Of a DNA stretch of 7,109 nucleotides, positions 1 through 7,051 are shown in pieces. The DNA is from Agrobacterium fabrum (GTDB taxonomy: Bacteria; Pseudomonadota; Alphaproteobacteria; Rhizobiales; Rhizobiaceae). Below the pieces are notes generated by a model. That model was not told where the DNA came from and ran no database searches. It saw only the letters and a list, made by a program, of their open reading frames with translations. The position numbers and the translations under genes are program-made. Numbering within the stretch: the first letter of the stretch is position 1; each line of letters opens with the position of its first letter. The stretch spans positions 1-7,109 of the forward strand of contig QFOL01000206.1 in NCBI GenBank assembly GCA_003241215.1, written 5' to 3'.

Positions 1-100
1 TGCGCGCGCCCGAAATCCGTCCGGCGCAAAACGGCTACCGAATAGCGACAGCATCAAAGACGGGAATCCGCTCTTTCAATGATCCGTGCACCAGCGCCGC

Positions 101-150
101 GCTAGAGCACTTCGAGGAAAAGCGGCCCACGGGCCTCGGCCTTGCGTCAA
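101..150 (+). repeat. Degenerate Rhizobiaceae-type intergenic repeat (candidate)
   Basis: The stretch begins with CTAGAGCACTTCGAGGAAAA at 102-121 and ends with a TTGCGTCAA-like block near 142-150. This resembles an abundant intergenic repeat that I recall from Agrobacterium and Rhizobium genomes, which starts CTAGAGCA..TTCCAGGAAAAGTG and carries a TTGCGTCAAAA block further on. The middle part, a CGGTTTTCC-like segment in the family, is poorly conserved here. The assignment rests on remembered family sequence and a partial match. Its position just after an operon end fits such elements, but it may be a chance resemblance. Confidence 0.35.
118..142 (-). terminator. Possible weak terminator of the bio operon
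   Basis: Read on the minus strand, about 34 bases after the bioZ stop codon, GGCC-CGTG-GGCC (plus-strand 124-135) can form a short GC-rich hairpin. It is followed by GC and then TTTT (plus-strand 118-121). The stem is only 4-5 pairs and the T run is short, so this is a weak candidate for an intrinsic terminator. Rho-dependent termination is equally possible. Confidence 0.3.
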
Positions 151-168
151 TTTCGCGGCGACAAGCGC

Positions 169-1155
169 TCAGACGCGGCAGATGACGGACCCGCCCGTCA
201 TGCCCGCGCCGGCGGCCGTCAAAAGCAGGGCCTCGCCCTCCGCGAAGGGCCGCGTGGCATTGGCGATGGAAAGCGAGAGCGGGATGGTCGCGGCGGAGGA
301 ATTGCCGAAGGTTTCTATGGTGCGGACGGTCTTTTGCCTGGTGATGCCGAGATTGCCGCAGACGGCGTCGAACATGCGGGCATTGGCCTGATGGGGTATG
401 AAACGGTCGATATCGGCCGCCGCCATGCCCGCATCACGCAGCACCCGTTGTGAGGTCCCGGTCATCAGCGCCACGGCGCGGGAAAAGACCTCGCGGCCGT
501 CGCGCATCGTCATCAGCGCATCTTCGGCAGGGGTGTCGGCGGCAAAAGGCTGACTGCTGCCGCCCGCTGTTATCTGGATGAGATCGTAGCCGCTGCCATC
601 GGCAACGAGATCGGCGGACAGCAGGCCGCCTCGCCCCTCCCGGCAGGGGCTTAGCACGACCGCGCCGGCGGCATCGGCGAAGAGGATCGCACTTGCCCTT
701 TCCGCCGGATTGATGCGGCGGCTCAGAATATTGGCGGCAACGACAAGCACGGCGCGGCCATGCGCGCGCACAAAACCATCCGCAAGCGTGAGCGCATAAA
801 GAAAGCCGGAACAGGCCCCGGCGAGATCGATCGCGCCGGATCGCGCCAGGCCCAGCCTGTGCGCAAGCAGCGGCGCGGAAGGCGGCAGCAGATGGTCCGG
901 CGTGGAGGTGGCGAGCAGCGTGAGCCCGATGTCATCGGAACCGATTTTTGCAGCCGCCAGCGCCATCCGGCCGGCTCTTTCGGCAAGGCCGCTCAGCGTA
1001 TCGCCCCCTTGCGCCCAGTAACGCGTGCGGATGCCGGTCCGCCGCTCGATCCAGCCGGCTTCCAGCCCGAGATTGGCCTCTATCTCTGCATTGCCGACGC
1101 AGCGCGCCGGAACGGCATGGCCAAAACCGGCCATGCGGGAAGAACGTGTCTGCAT
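169..1155 (-). CDS. bioZ: BioZ, KAS III-like 3-oxopimeloyl-ACP synthase
   Basis: A FabH-family (ketoacyl-ACP synthase III) protein of 328 residues from the ATG at 1155. The Cys-His-Asn triad is visible: C115 in [10 protein letters not shown]255 in IPHQAN and N285 in ETFGNSSA. As the last gene of a bioBFDAZ operon it is best called BioZ. In Agrobacterium that enzyme is known to condense glutaryl-CoA, from lysine breakdown, with malonyl-ACP to give 3-oxopimeloyl-ACP, the start of the pimeloyl moiety in the cytosol. That role is inferred from gene order and family. The double arginine 146-147 (RRINP) is a candidate for holding the substrate carboxylate. An in-frame GTG at 1170 would add five residues. 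Neither start has a clear ribosome binding site, and the ATG is preferred on family N-terminal length. A housekeeping FabH is unlikely in this context. Confidence 0.92.
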   Translation of the reverse strand: MQTRSSRMAGFGHAVPARCVGNAEIEANLGLEAGWIERRTGIRTRYWAQGGDTLSGLAERAGRMALAAAKIGSDDIGLTLLATSTPDHLLPPSAPLLAHRLGLARSGAIDLAGACSGFLYALTLADGFVRAHGRAVLVVAANILSRRINPAERASAILFADAAGAVVLSPCREGRGGLLSADLVADGSGYDLIQITAGGSSQPFAADTPAEDALMTMRDGREVFSRAVALMTGTSQRVLRDAGMAAADIDRFIPHQANARMFDAVCGNLGITRQKTVRTIETFGNSSAATIPLSLSIANATRPFAEGEALLLTAAGAGMTGGSVICRV

Positions 1156-1198
1156 CGTCAGGACTTTCACAATATGGAGAGATGGCCGTTCCCTGCTT

Positions 1199-2494
1199 TC
1201 ACACGGCCCCGGCCGTGCGTGATTTTATCGGCGTCGTTCCGGTGACGATCCCGGCCACCTCGTCGATGGCGTCAAAGGCGCGCGTCAGCTCTTCCGCCGT
1301 CGAACAATAGGGCGGCATCAGATAAAGCACGTTGCCGAGCGGGCGGATGATGAAGCCGCGCTCACGGAACAGTTGCCGCATATGCGGTCCCGCCTCGGCG
1401 AGATAACCGCTGGCCGGCACCACGAGATCGAGCGCCGCAATCGTGCCCGCCTGCCGGATGTCGACGAAACGCCGGTCATCCGCAAATCGACGCAGATTGT
1501 CGCACAGCATCTGCTCCAGCTGACCGATGCGCGCAAGCACGGGTTCATCCCGCCAGAGCCTGATATTGGCGACGGCGGCGGCGCAGGCGATCGGATTGGC
1601 CGTATAGGAACTCGAATGGAAAAAGGTCCTGCGGCGATCCGTCGAATAATGCGCGTCAAAAATCTCGGCGCTGCACAGCGTTGCCGCCAGCGGCAGGGAA
1701 CCGCCGGTCAGGCCCTTGGAGGTGCAGAGAATATCCGGCGAAATCCTCGCCTGTTCGCAGGCGAAGAGCGTTCCCGTTCGGCCCCAGCCGGTCATGACCT
1801 CATCGGCAATGACGAGGCAGCCGTGGCGTTCGGCGATCTGTTTCAGCCCGGCCAGCACATCGGCGCCGTAAATCTTCATGCCGCCGGCCCCGAGCACCAG
1901 CGGTTCGAGCAGCAGGGCGGCGACGCGGCCAGAACGGCAGAAGCTCTCGAACATGTCCAATGTGCGCTGCTCGCCGCCCGCTTCGGGAAAAGCCAGCCGG
2001 TCGACACCAAAGAGCAGCGGTTCGTAAGCGGCGTTGAACACACCGCGTTCGCCGGTCGACATGGCGCCTATCGTATCCCCGTGATAGCCATGCTCCATCA
2101 CCACGATACGGTCGCGCTTTTCTCCACGGTTATGGAAATAACCGAGCGCCATTTTCAGCGCCACTTCCACGGCAGTCGAGCCGCTGTCGGAATAAAATAC
2201 ATGGCTCAGCCCGGCGGGGGCGAGCTCGATCAGCCCGCTGGCCAGGGTTTCGGCAGGCTCATGGGAAAATTCGGCGAAGATGATCTGGTCGAAGGCCTCG
2301 GTCGCGGCACGGATGGCCGCCATGATAGCCGGATGGCGGTGACCGTGGGTGGTGACCCACCAGGATGAAATGGCATCGAACAGCCGGTTACCGTCCTCAT
2401 CGATCAGAAAAGCGCCTTCCGTCGCAACGATGCGTTTCATCGGCGGTTCCAGCCCATGCTGGGTGAAAGGGTGCCAGACGGGGGAATGGCTCAT
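1199..2494 (-). CDS. bioA: Adenosylmethionine-8-amino-7-oxononanoate aminotransferase BioA
   Basis: A PLP-dependent class III aminotransferase of 431 residues, the usual BioA length. It converts KAPA (7-keto-8-aminopelargonate) to DAPA (7,8-diaminopelargonate), normally with S-adenosylmethionine as amino donor. Visible family marks are WHPFTQ (7-12), the SSWW substrate-pocket motif (43-46), the phosphate-binding SDSGS (102-106), YHGD (137-140) and [12 protein letters not shown] with the PLP-nitrogen aspartate D231. The Schiff-base lysine is K260 in TSKGLTGG, and IRPLGN and YLMPPY lie near the C-terminus. The ATG overlaps the bioD stop by four bases (ATGA), so translation is probably coupled. 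All catalytic residues are present and nothing looks truncated. The SAM donor is inferred from the BioA family rather than shown directly. Confidence 0.97.
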   Translation of the reverse strand: MSHSPVWHPFTQHGLEPPMKRIVATEGAFLIDEDGNRLFDAISSWWVTTHGHRHPAIMAAIRAATEAFDQIIFAEFSHEPAETLASGLIELAPAGLSHVFYSDSGSTAVEVALKMALGYFHNRGEKRDRIVVMEHGYHGDTIGAMSTGERGVFNAAYEPLLFGVDRLAFPEAGGEQRTLDMFESFCRSGRVAALLLEPLVLGAGGMKIYGADVLAGLKQIAERHGCLVIADEVMTGWGRTGTLFACEQARISPDILCTSKGLTGGSLPLAATLCSAEIFDAHYSTDRRRTFFHSSSYTANPIACAAAVANIRLWRDEPVLARIGQLEQMLCDNLRRFADDRRFVDIRQAGTIAALDLVVPASGYLAEAGPHMRQLFRERGFIIRPLGNVLYLMPPYCSTAEELTRAFDAIDEVAGIVTGTTPIKSRTAGAV

Positions 2495-3129
2495 GCCGGC
2501 GTCTCCAGAAAATCAGCGAGGTTGAAGTTTTCGGCAAATGCCTGATGCAGCGCCCTGGCCGTCATCTCCGGCAGGTGCGGCAGCCGGCCGAGCGGACGAA
2601 CCGCACCAATATCGGCGATGACACGCTGATTTTCCCGGTTCTCGTCGCCGATGAAGGCCACGCCATGTACCGGAATGGCGCGCCGCCGCAGCGCTTCGAG
2701 CGACAGCAGCGTGTGGTTGATGGTGCCGAGCGTGGTTCTGGCGCACAGGATCAGCGGAACCCGCCAGCGGGCAAAGATATCGGCAAACAGCAACCTGTCC
2801 GTCAGCGGCACCAGCAGCCCACCCGCCCCCTCAATGACCAGAGCTTTATCCGTTTTTGGCGGCTGCAAAAGCGCGGGATCGATCGTGACATTGTCGAGAC
2901 GGGCTGAAAGATGCGGCGAGGCCGGCATTTTCAGGCGATAGGCCTCCGGCAGGATGCGCGCGCGCGGCACATTGCCCAACCGCTCCACCGTTTCGCTGTC
3001 GGTTTCTTCCTCCAGCCCGGATTGCACGGGTTTCCAGTAACAGGCTTGCAGGGCCTGCGTCAGCGCGGCGGCAAACACCGTCTTGCCAATGCCGGTATCG
3101 GTGCCGGAGATGACGAAACACGGACTCAT
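2491..3129 (-). CDS. bioD: ATP-dependent dethiobiotin synthetase BioD
   Basis: This enzyme closes the ureido ring of dethiobiotin from DAPA, CO2 and ATP. The protein has 212 residues, slightly shorter than the roughly 225 of E. coli BioD. The P-loop GTDTGIGKT spans 9-17 with K16. K33 in YWKPVQSG matches the second conserved active-site lysine, and E100-GAGGLLVPL-109 is the second nucleotide and substrate loop. The ATG overlaps the bioF stop by four bases (ATGA), and its own stop overlaps the bioA start in the same way, so the gene sits tightly coupled in the middle of the operon. No defects are visible. Confidence 0.96.
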   Translation of the reverse strand: MSPCFVISGTDTGIGKTVFAAALTQALQACYWKPVQSGLEEETDSETVERLGNVPRARILPEAYRLKMPASPHLSARLDNVTIDPALLQPPKTDKALVIEGAGGLLVPLTDRLLFADIFARWRVPLILCARTTLGTINHTLLSLEALRRRAIPVHGVAFIGDENRENQRVIADIGAVRPLGRLPHLPEMTARALHQAFAENFNLADFLETPA

Positions 3130-4277
3130 GCCCGCTCCTCCTCCAGTGAAAGGGCGAGCAGCCCGACCATATCGGCGATCTGGCTTTCATCCACATTGAG
3201 GGTGATGGCGATGCGCAGGCGCGCCGTGCCTTCCGGCACCGTCGGCGGGCGGATCGCCCGCACGTCGAAACCACCGTGACGCAGACGCGCGGCGACCCTA
3301 AGCGAGCGGGCATTGTCGCCGATCGTCACCGGCAGTATCTGCGAGCCGCTCGGCGCGATGCCGAGCCGGGAGCGAAGCTCCTCGCCGGCAAAATTTACCA
3401 GTTCCGCCAGCCGCGCGCGCCGTGAGGGTTCGTCGGCGACGATGCGCAGGGCTTCACGCACCGCCGCCGCCGCCAGCGGCGAAGGCGCGGTCGAATAGAT
3501 GAAACCCCGGGCACGGTTGACGAGATAGTCGGCAAGAGCCGCCGGCAGGCTCAAAAGTGCGCCGGAAAGACCGAGCGCCTTGCCGCAGGTGTGTAGTGCC
3601 ACCACATTGCCCCGGCCCTCCAGCACCGCAGCAAGGCCGCGCCCGCCGGGCCCGAACACGCCGGTGGCATGGGCCTCGTCAACGACGAGAAAGCCGCCAT
3701 GTCTTGCGGCAAGATCGGCCAGGGCCACAAGCGGCGCACAATCTCCATCCATGGAATAAAGGCTCTCGACTGCGATCCACGGCCGGCCTCCGCCGCCCGC
3801 CTGCCGCCAGCGGATGATTTCCGCCTCGAATGCCTCAACCCGATTATGCGGCACCGCGACCGTCTTCGCCTTGCCGGCCGCAATGCCGTCATGCACGCTG
3901 GCATGGATAAGGGCATCGTGAAGGACAAGATCGTCCCGCAGCGGCAGGGTGGAGAACAGCGCGACATTGGCGGCAAAACCGCTGCCGAAATAGATCGCTT
4001 TTTCGGCCCCGAAGAAGGCTGCCGCCTCCGCTTCCAGCGCCTCATGTTCGGGGTGGTTGCCACGCAAAAGCCGCGAGCCGCCGGCGCCCACCGGCACACC
4101 TCTTCCGATGGCGTCGGCTATCGCCGCCTTCAGCCGTGGTGCGTCGGCAAGCCCGAGATAGTCGTTGGAGGTGAAATCGATCCCCTCCCGGGGAGCAAGC
4201 GCCCGCAGCCGCGATTTGCGCCGCAGGCCGGCAAGCTTCGCCTCATAGGGGGAGAGCGCCGCAACGTTCACCGGCAC
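3126..4277 (-). CDS. bioF: 8-amino-7-oxononanoate synthase BioF
   Basis: A PLP enzyme of the alpha-oxoamine synthase family that condenses pimeloyl-ACP (or pimeloyl-CoA) with L-alanine to KAPA (7-keto-8-aminopelargonate). It has 383 residues, the normal length. Motifs in order are FTSNDYLG (35-42), GSGFAAN (98-104), DEAHATG with D200 and H203, and HTCGKALG with the PLP lysine K233. These correspond to D204, H207 and K236 of E. coli BioF. Two GTG codons compete as start. The one at 4277 follows AGGAG by 8 bases and overlaps the bioB stop by 10 bases. The one at 4271 follows GGGAGG by 6 bases and gives the GTGA 4-base overlap that matches the ATGA junctions further down the operon. The second would remove only two residues, and either is plausible. 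Confidence 0.97.
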   Translation of the reverse strand: MPVNVAALSPYEAKLAGLRRKSRLRALAPREGIDFTSNDYLGLADAPRLKAAIADAIGRGVPVGAGGSRLLRGNHPEHEALEAEAAAFFGAEKAIYFGSGFAANVALFSTLPLRDDLVLHDALIHASVHDGIAAGKAKTVAVPHNRVEAFEAEIIRWRQAGGGGRPWIAVESLYSMDGDCAPLVALADLAARHGGFLVVDEAHATGVFGPGGRGLAAVLEGRGNVVALHTCGKALGLSGALLSLPAALADYLVNRARGFIYSTAPSPLAAAAVREALRIVADEPSRRARLAELVNFAGEELRSRLGIAPSGSQILPVTIGDNARSLRVAARLRHGGFDVRAIRPPTVPEGTARLRIAITLNVDESQIADMVGLLALSLEEERA

Positions 4278-5287
4278 CCTCCCGGCTCCTGGGACGGCAG
4301 TTCCATCGGCTTCAGACCCAGCCGGCGGAAGAGCGCGGTATCGTGGTCCTCGCCCGGGTTGTCAGCCGTCAGCAAGGTCTCGCCGATGAAGACGGAATTG
4401 GCGCCGGCCAGAAAACAGAGCGCCTGTGTTTCATCGCTCATCTCGGTACGCCCGGCCGAAAGCCGCACGTGCGAATGCGGCATCAGGATACGCGCAAGCG
4501 CGATGGTGCGGACAAAATCGATGGGATCGACGGGATCGGCATTGGCAAGCTTGGAACCGGGGATCGGGATCAGCATGTTGATCGGCACGCTTTCCGGCGG
4601 AACCGGTAGATTGGCGAGCGTCACCAGCATCGAAATCCGGTCTTCGACCGTTTCTCCCATGCCGAGAATGCCGCCGGCGCAGACCTTGATGCCGGCATCG
4701 CGGACATTGGCAAGCGTTTCCAGCCGGTCCTCGAAGGTACGGGTGGTGATGATCTGCGAATAGAACCGCTCGGATGTATCGACATTATGATTGTAATAGT
4801 CCAGCCCGGCATCGGCCAGCCGTTCGGACTGTTCGGGCGTCAGCATGCCGAGCGTCATGCAGGTTTCCATGCCGAGCGCCTTCACGCCCTCGACCATGGC
4901 CACCACCGCCTCCATGTCGCGCTCCTTGGGGTTGCGCCAGGCCGCACCCATGCAGTAGCGCGTCGCCCCACCTTCCTTCGCCTTTCGCGCTTCGGCCAGC
5001 ACCCGCTCCACCTCCATCAGCTTGGAGGCTTTCAGGCCGGTCGGGTTTCGCGCCGACTGGCTGCAATAACCACAATCCTCGGGGCAGCCGCCGGTCTTGA
5101 TGGATAGAAGCCGGCTCATCTGAATGGCATTGGGATCGAAGTGGCGGCGATGCACCTGCTGGGCGCGGAAGAGAAGATCATTAAACGGTAAATTATAGAT
5201 AATTTTTGCGTCTTCGAGCGATATACCCATTTCCTTTGCTGGAAACGGGCGCGGATTCCTTTCGATTTGCGTAGCGATGTGGTCCAT
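4268..5287 (-). CDS. bioB: Biotin synthase BioB, radical SAM enzyme
   Basis: First gene of the operon. BioB inserts sulfur into dethiobiotin using a 4Fe-4S cluster that cleaves SAM and a sacrificial 2Fe-2S cluster. The 339-residue protein carries the radical-SAM CxxxCxxC at C68, C72 and C75 ([10 protein letters not shown]). The 2Fe-2S ligands are C112 (RYCMGAAW), C143 (METCMTL) and the cysteine of IKVCAGGI, with the conserved arginine in VRLSAGR. Spacing equals E. coli BioB plus 15 residues at the N-terminus. Also present are YYNHN and [11 protein letters not shown]. The ATG at 5287 follows GGAAGGG on the minus strand with 7 bases between. An internal ATG at 5230 lacks good spacing. Oddly for this GC-rich gene, codons 28-37 are AT-rich, include TTA, and contain a perfect BioR-type palindrome. 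Confidence 0.98.
   Translation of the reverse strand: MDHIATQIERNPRPFPAKEMGISLEDAKIIYNLPFNDLLFRAQQVHRRHFDPNAIQMSRLLSIKTGGCPEDCGYCSQSARNPTGLKASKLMEVERVLAEARKAKEGGATRYCMGAAWRNPKERDMEAVVAMVEGVKALGMETCMTLGMLTPEQSERLADAGLDYYNHNVDTSERFYSQIITTRTFEDRLETLANVRDAGIKVCAGGILGMGETVEDRISMLVTLANLPVPPESVPINMLIPIPGSKLANADPVDPIDFVRTIALARILMPHSHVRLSAGRTEMSDETQALCFLAGANSVFIGETLLTADNPGEDHDTALFRRLGLKPMELPSQEPGGCR
5193..5202. promoter_or_regulatory. Candidate BioR operator inside the bioB coding sequence
   Basis: The sequence TTATAGATAA (TTATCTATAA on the minus strand) matches all ten positions of the consensus I recall for BioR, the GntR-family biotin repressor of alphaproteobacteria. It lies at bases 86-95 of bioB, in codons 29-32. 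Its neighbours are also AT-rich in an otherwise GC-rich gene, which fits selection for the DNA site as well as for the protein. Binding here would block elongation or support looping with the upstream boxes. Function is inferred. Confidence 0.6.
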
Positions 5288-5309
5288 TCGGTGACCCTTC
5301 CCTCAAAAT

Positions 5310-5338
5310 AAATAGATAGAACTTCTTTTTATCTATTT
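5310..5338. promoter_or_regulatory. Candidate BioR operator pair upstream of bioB
   Basis: A perfect inverted repeat with 9-base arms AAATAGATA (5310-5318) and TATCTATTT (5330-5338), separated by 11 bases, starts 22 bases upstream of the bioB ATG. Each arm carries the ATCTAT core of the BioR box; the distal one reads TTATCTATTT, matching 8 of 10 consensus positions. The arm centres are 20 bases apart, close to two DNA turns, so two repressor dimers could bind the same face. It lies between the likely bioB promoter and the ribosome binding site, where a repressor would stop transcription of the whole operon. Confidence 0.7.
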
Positions 5339-5359
5339 TTTTCGCAATGCATTTTGCAA
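5330..5359 (-). promoter_or_regulatory. Possible bioB operon promoter
   Basis: On the minus strand TTGCAA (5359-5354) could serve as a -35 element, with an 18-base spacer before TAGATA (5335-5330) as a poor -10 element. The -10 would overlap the distal BioR arm, which fits simple repression. The -10 matches only about half of the consensus, so the exact promoter position is uncertain. The A/T-rich tract in the spacer is the only strongly AT-rich DNA upstream of the operon. Confidence 0.3.
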
Positions 5360-5380
5360 GCACTTTTTACAGAAAAGTTT

Positions 5381-5410
5381 CCCGCGTGCAGGATCGGCGG
5401 CACGTGCGGG
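5381..5410. other. Imperfect GC-rich inverted repeat in the divergent control region
   Basis: CCCGCGTGC (5381-5389) can pair with GCAC-GT-GCGGG (5400-5410), leaving a two-base bulge and a 10-base loop. The right arm contains the palindrome CACGTG. It lies between the bioB promoter region and the acetyltransferase gene and has no T run after it on either strand, so it does not look like an intrinsic terminator. It could be a hairpin in the leader of the plus-strand gene, a protein site, or chance in GC-rich DNA. Confidence 0.35.
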
Positions 5411-5523
5411 ATCGTAATTGCCTGGTTTCAATGCGGAAATTCACCGGACAGGCAGATGCCCGCGGAAAAGATCGGCCCCCGCCCCCATGGCGCGAAAACT
5501 CCGCACTTGCTATGGGTGGGGAC

Positions 5524-5970
5524 ATGATCACTCTTCGTCCCTCAGAAAGCCGCGACGCTTCCCGCATCCTCGACATATGGAGCAGGGCAGTCGACGCCAC
5601 CCATGATTTTCTCCTGCCGGCGGATCGCGCCGCGATCGGGGAGGAGGTCAAGGTTTTCCTGCCGCAGGCGCCGCTGACGCTGGCGGTCGATGGTTCGGAT
5701 CGTCCACTCGGCTTCATGTTTCTGCACGAAGGGCACATGGAGGCGCTTTTCATCGATCCGGATCAGCATGGCAAAGGCATCGGCAAGGCGCTGGTCCAGA
5801 GAGCGCTTGTGCTCCATCCCGCGCTGACCACCGATGTCAACGAACAGAATGCCGGGGCGATGGGCTTTTATCGCCGGCTGGGCTTCGAACCGACGGGGCG
5901 TTCCGATCTCGACGGACAGGGACGACCCTACCCGCTTGTGCATCTTCGGTTTCACGCAACGGAAAAATAG
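5524..5970 (+). CDS. GNAT-family N-acetyltransferase, YjaB-like
   Basis: A 148-residue GNAT acetyltransferase that should transfer the acetyl group of acetyl-CoA to an amine; the acceptor is unknown. The acetyl-CoA loop is QHGKGIGKAL (81-90), followed by TTDVNEQN (102-109) and GFYRRLGFEPTGRS (114-127). It resembles E. coli YjaB along its length: VDATHDFL near 23-30, FLPQAPL near 45-51, FIDPD near 76-80 and RPYPL near 134-138. The ATG at 5524 follows GGTGGGG closely and gives the family length. Upstream in-frame ATGs (5512, 5347) lack ribosome binding sites, and 5347 would put the N-terminus beside the bioB operator. It diverges from bioB and ends 29 bases before the AraC-family gene, so those two may be cotranscribed. 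A link with biotin is not shown. Confidence 0.88.
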   Translation: MITLRPSESRDASRILDIWSRAVDATHDFLLPADRAAIGEEVKVFLPQAPLTLAVDGSDRPLGFMFLHEGHMEALFIDPDQHGKGIGKALVQRALVLHPALTTDVNEQNAGAMGFYRRLGFEPTGRSDLDGQGRPYPLVHLRFHATEK

Positions 5971-5985
5971 ACCGCCGGGATTGTC

Positions 5986-6002
5986 GGGGAGGATATACCA
6001 CG
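5986..6002 (+). promoter_or_regulatory. Ribosome binding site of the AraC-family gene leading to ACG
   Basis: GGGGAGGA at 5986-5993 is the best Shine-Dalgarno match near this gene. Six bases (TATACC) separate it from ACG at 6000-6002. Spacing and reading frame are ideal for initiation at this codon, which differs from ATG by a single T-to-C change. Confidence 0.6.
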
Positions 6003-6968
6003 AGCACCATCATCCGTTTCGCAACCGATGATTTCCTGCCCGAGCACCGCTTCGACCAATGGCGCGAGGTGCGCGGCAAAAGCCTGTTCGGCGTGACGAT
6101 CGAGCTTGCCCGGGATCGCCGCCACAGCTTCAGGGGTTCGTTTCAGGCGCGCGCCCTCGCCGGCGCCGTTGTCAGCGAGATGCGCGCTTCCTCTTACCGG
6201 GTCAACCGCACCGAAGCCGATATTGCCCGCATTGCCGGCGAGAGCCTCTGCATCGGCCTGCAGGTCAGGGGGTCGGGGCTTCTGCATGCCGGCAGGGACC
6301 GGGTTCATTCCGTCAGCGGCGGCGACATCACCATCAACTACTCGGACCTGCCCTACGACGCCATACCCGGCAACGAGGCGGAATTTCACTATCGGATGCT
6401 GAAAATCCCGGTGGACTACGAGGTCATGCTCGGCCAGGCCACCGACGACCTGTTTGCGACGCGTTATGCGGAGAATAATAGTTTCTCCCTGCCGTTCCGC
6501 GCCCTCTTCAATGCGCTGAACGCCGATCAAGGCAGGCTCATCGATCCCGCGCGCGATGTGGCGCATATCGCCCGGCTTGCCATGACGGCGCGCGGGCGGC
6601 TTTCGGCCGCCATGCCGGAAGTGCGCGCCGCGCTCAGGACCGGGTTCTGTTATGCCGCCCAGGACATCATGATGCGGAAAAAATCCCGCCAGAACCTCAC
6701 ACCCGCCGCGGTTGCGCGGGAGCTCGGCATTTCGCTGCGGCAATTGCACGTCGTTTTCGAAGGCGCGGAACTGTCGTTTTCCCGGACATTGTCTTCCATG
6801 CGTATCGAGGAAGCCAAAAGGTTGCTGGTGGCATTTCCCGCTTTGCCGGTCACGGACATCGCCTATGGCTGCGGTTTCGACAGTCTCGCCACCTTCTACA
6901 GGGTTTTCGCCGGCACCTATGGCATGACCCCGCGCGAAGCCCGCATCGTGAATATGCCGCCGGCTTAA
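6000..6968 (+). CDS. AraC-family transcriptional regulator with ACG at the expected start
   Basis: A DNA-binding regulator of about 322 residues. An N-terminal AraC-binding-like domain spans roughly residues 10-190. A C-terminal AraC double helix-turn-helix spans about 230-316: helix block LTPAAVARELGISLRQLHVVF, then ITDIAYGCGF-like VTDIAYGCGFDSLATFYRVF and the closing GMTPREAR. The effector and targets are unknown. The start is odd. A strong ribosome binding site GGGGAGGA (5986-5993) is followed six bases later by ACG at 6000. The frame after it reads STIIRFATDDFLPEHRFDQWRE, typical of the N-terminus of this family. No in-frame ATG exists nearby; the first ordinary alternative is GTG at 6069, which would cost 23 residues and has no good binding site. 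Either ACG is used, the start was mutated from ATG, or the base is a sequencing error. Confidence 0.85.
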   Translation, partial: TSTIIRFATDDFLPEHRFDQWREVRGKSLFGVTIELARDRRHSFRGSFQARALAGAVVSEMRASSYRVNRTEADIARIAGESLCIGLQVRGSGLLHAGRDRVHSVSGGDITINYSDLPYDAIPGNEAEFHYRMLKIPVDYEVMLGQATDDLFATRYAENNSFSLPFRALFNALNADQGRLIDPARDVAHIARLAMTARGRLSAAMPEVRAALRTGFCYAAQDIMMRKKSRQNLTPAAVARELGISLRQLHVVFEGAELSFSRTLSSMRIEEAKRLLVAFPALPVTDIAYGCGFDSLATFYRVFAGTYGMTPREARIVNMPPA

Positions 6969-7051
6969 AATTCCGCCTCTGCGCGCAATGAGAAGACGCA
7001 CCATTTCAGCTCCTGTAAGGCCGTAGACCATTCCATATCGGAGCGCGGCCC

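Larger units (their letters stand above)
1..168. other. Intergenic region downstream of bioZ, no supported gene
   Basis: No gene can be supported here. In the first plus-strand frame, 14 codons are open from the left edge to a TAG at 43-45, so the tail of a gene lying to the left is possible but cannot be identified from so few residues. The stretch 101-150 looks like a degenerate dispersed repeat, and 118-142 could fold as a weak terminator for the biotin operon; both are listed separately. Confidence 0.5.

Noticed and set aside
86..453. Two overlapping plus-strand open frames near the left edge
   Set aside because: They run antisense into the 3' end of bioZ, have no ribosome binding site and give low-complexity products.
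1373..2368. A 331-codon open frame on the plus strand
   Set aside because: It lies wholly antisense to bioA, which has every catalytic motif of its family. The translation is low-complexity, rich in Arg, Gly and Ala, typical of a shadow frame in GC-rich DNA.
3669..4763. A 364-codon open frame on the plus strand
   Set aside because: It is antisense to bioF and bioB and spans their junction. The product shows no recognisable motif, and the opposite strand is unambiguous.
5347..5523. A 59-residue N-terminal extension of the acetyltransferase from ATG 5347
   Set aside because: It has no ribosome binding site and would begin next to the bioB operator. YjaB-like proteins start at the position of ATG 5524.
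6988..7026. A 12-codon open frame (MRRRTISAPVRP) between the AraC-family gene and the next start
   Set aside because: It has no clear ribosome binding site and no regulatory logic such as a codon run or hairpin pair, so it is probably chance.
5952..7031. A 359-codon open frame on the minus strand
   Set aside because: It is antisense to the AraC-family gene, which has clear helix-turn-helix motifs. Only the first 20 or so residues, outside the overlap, look protein-like, which is too little to support a gene.
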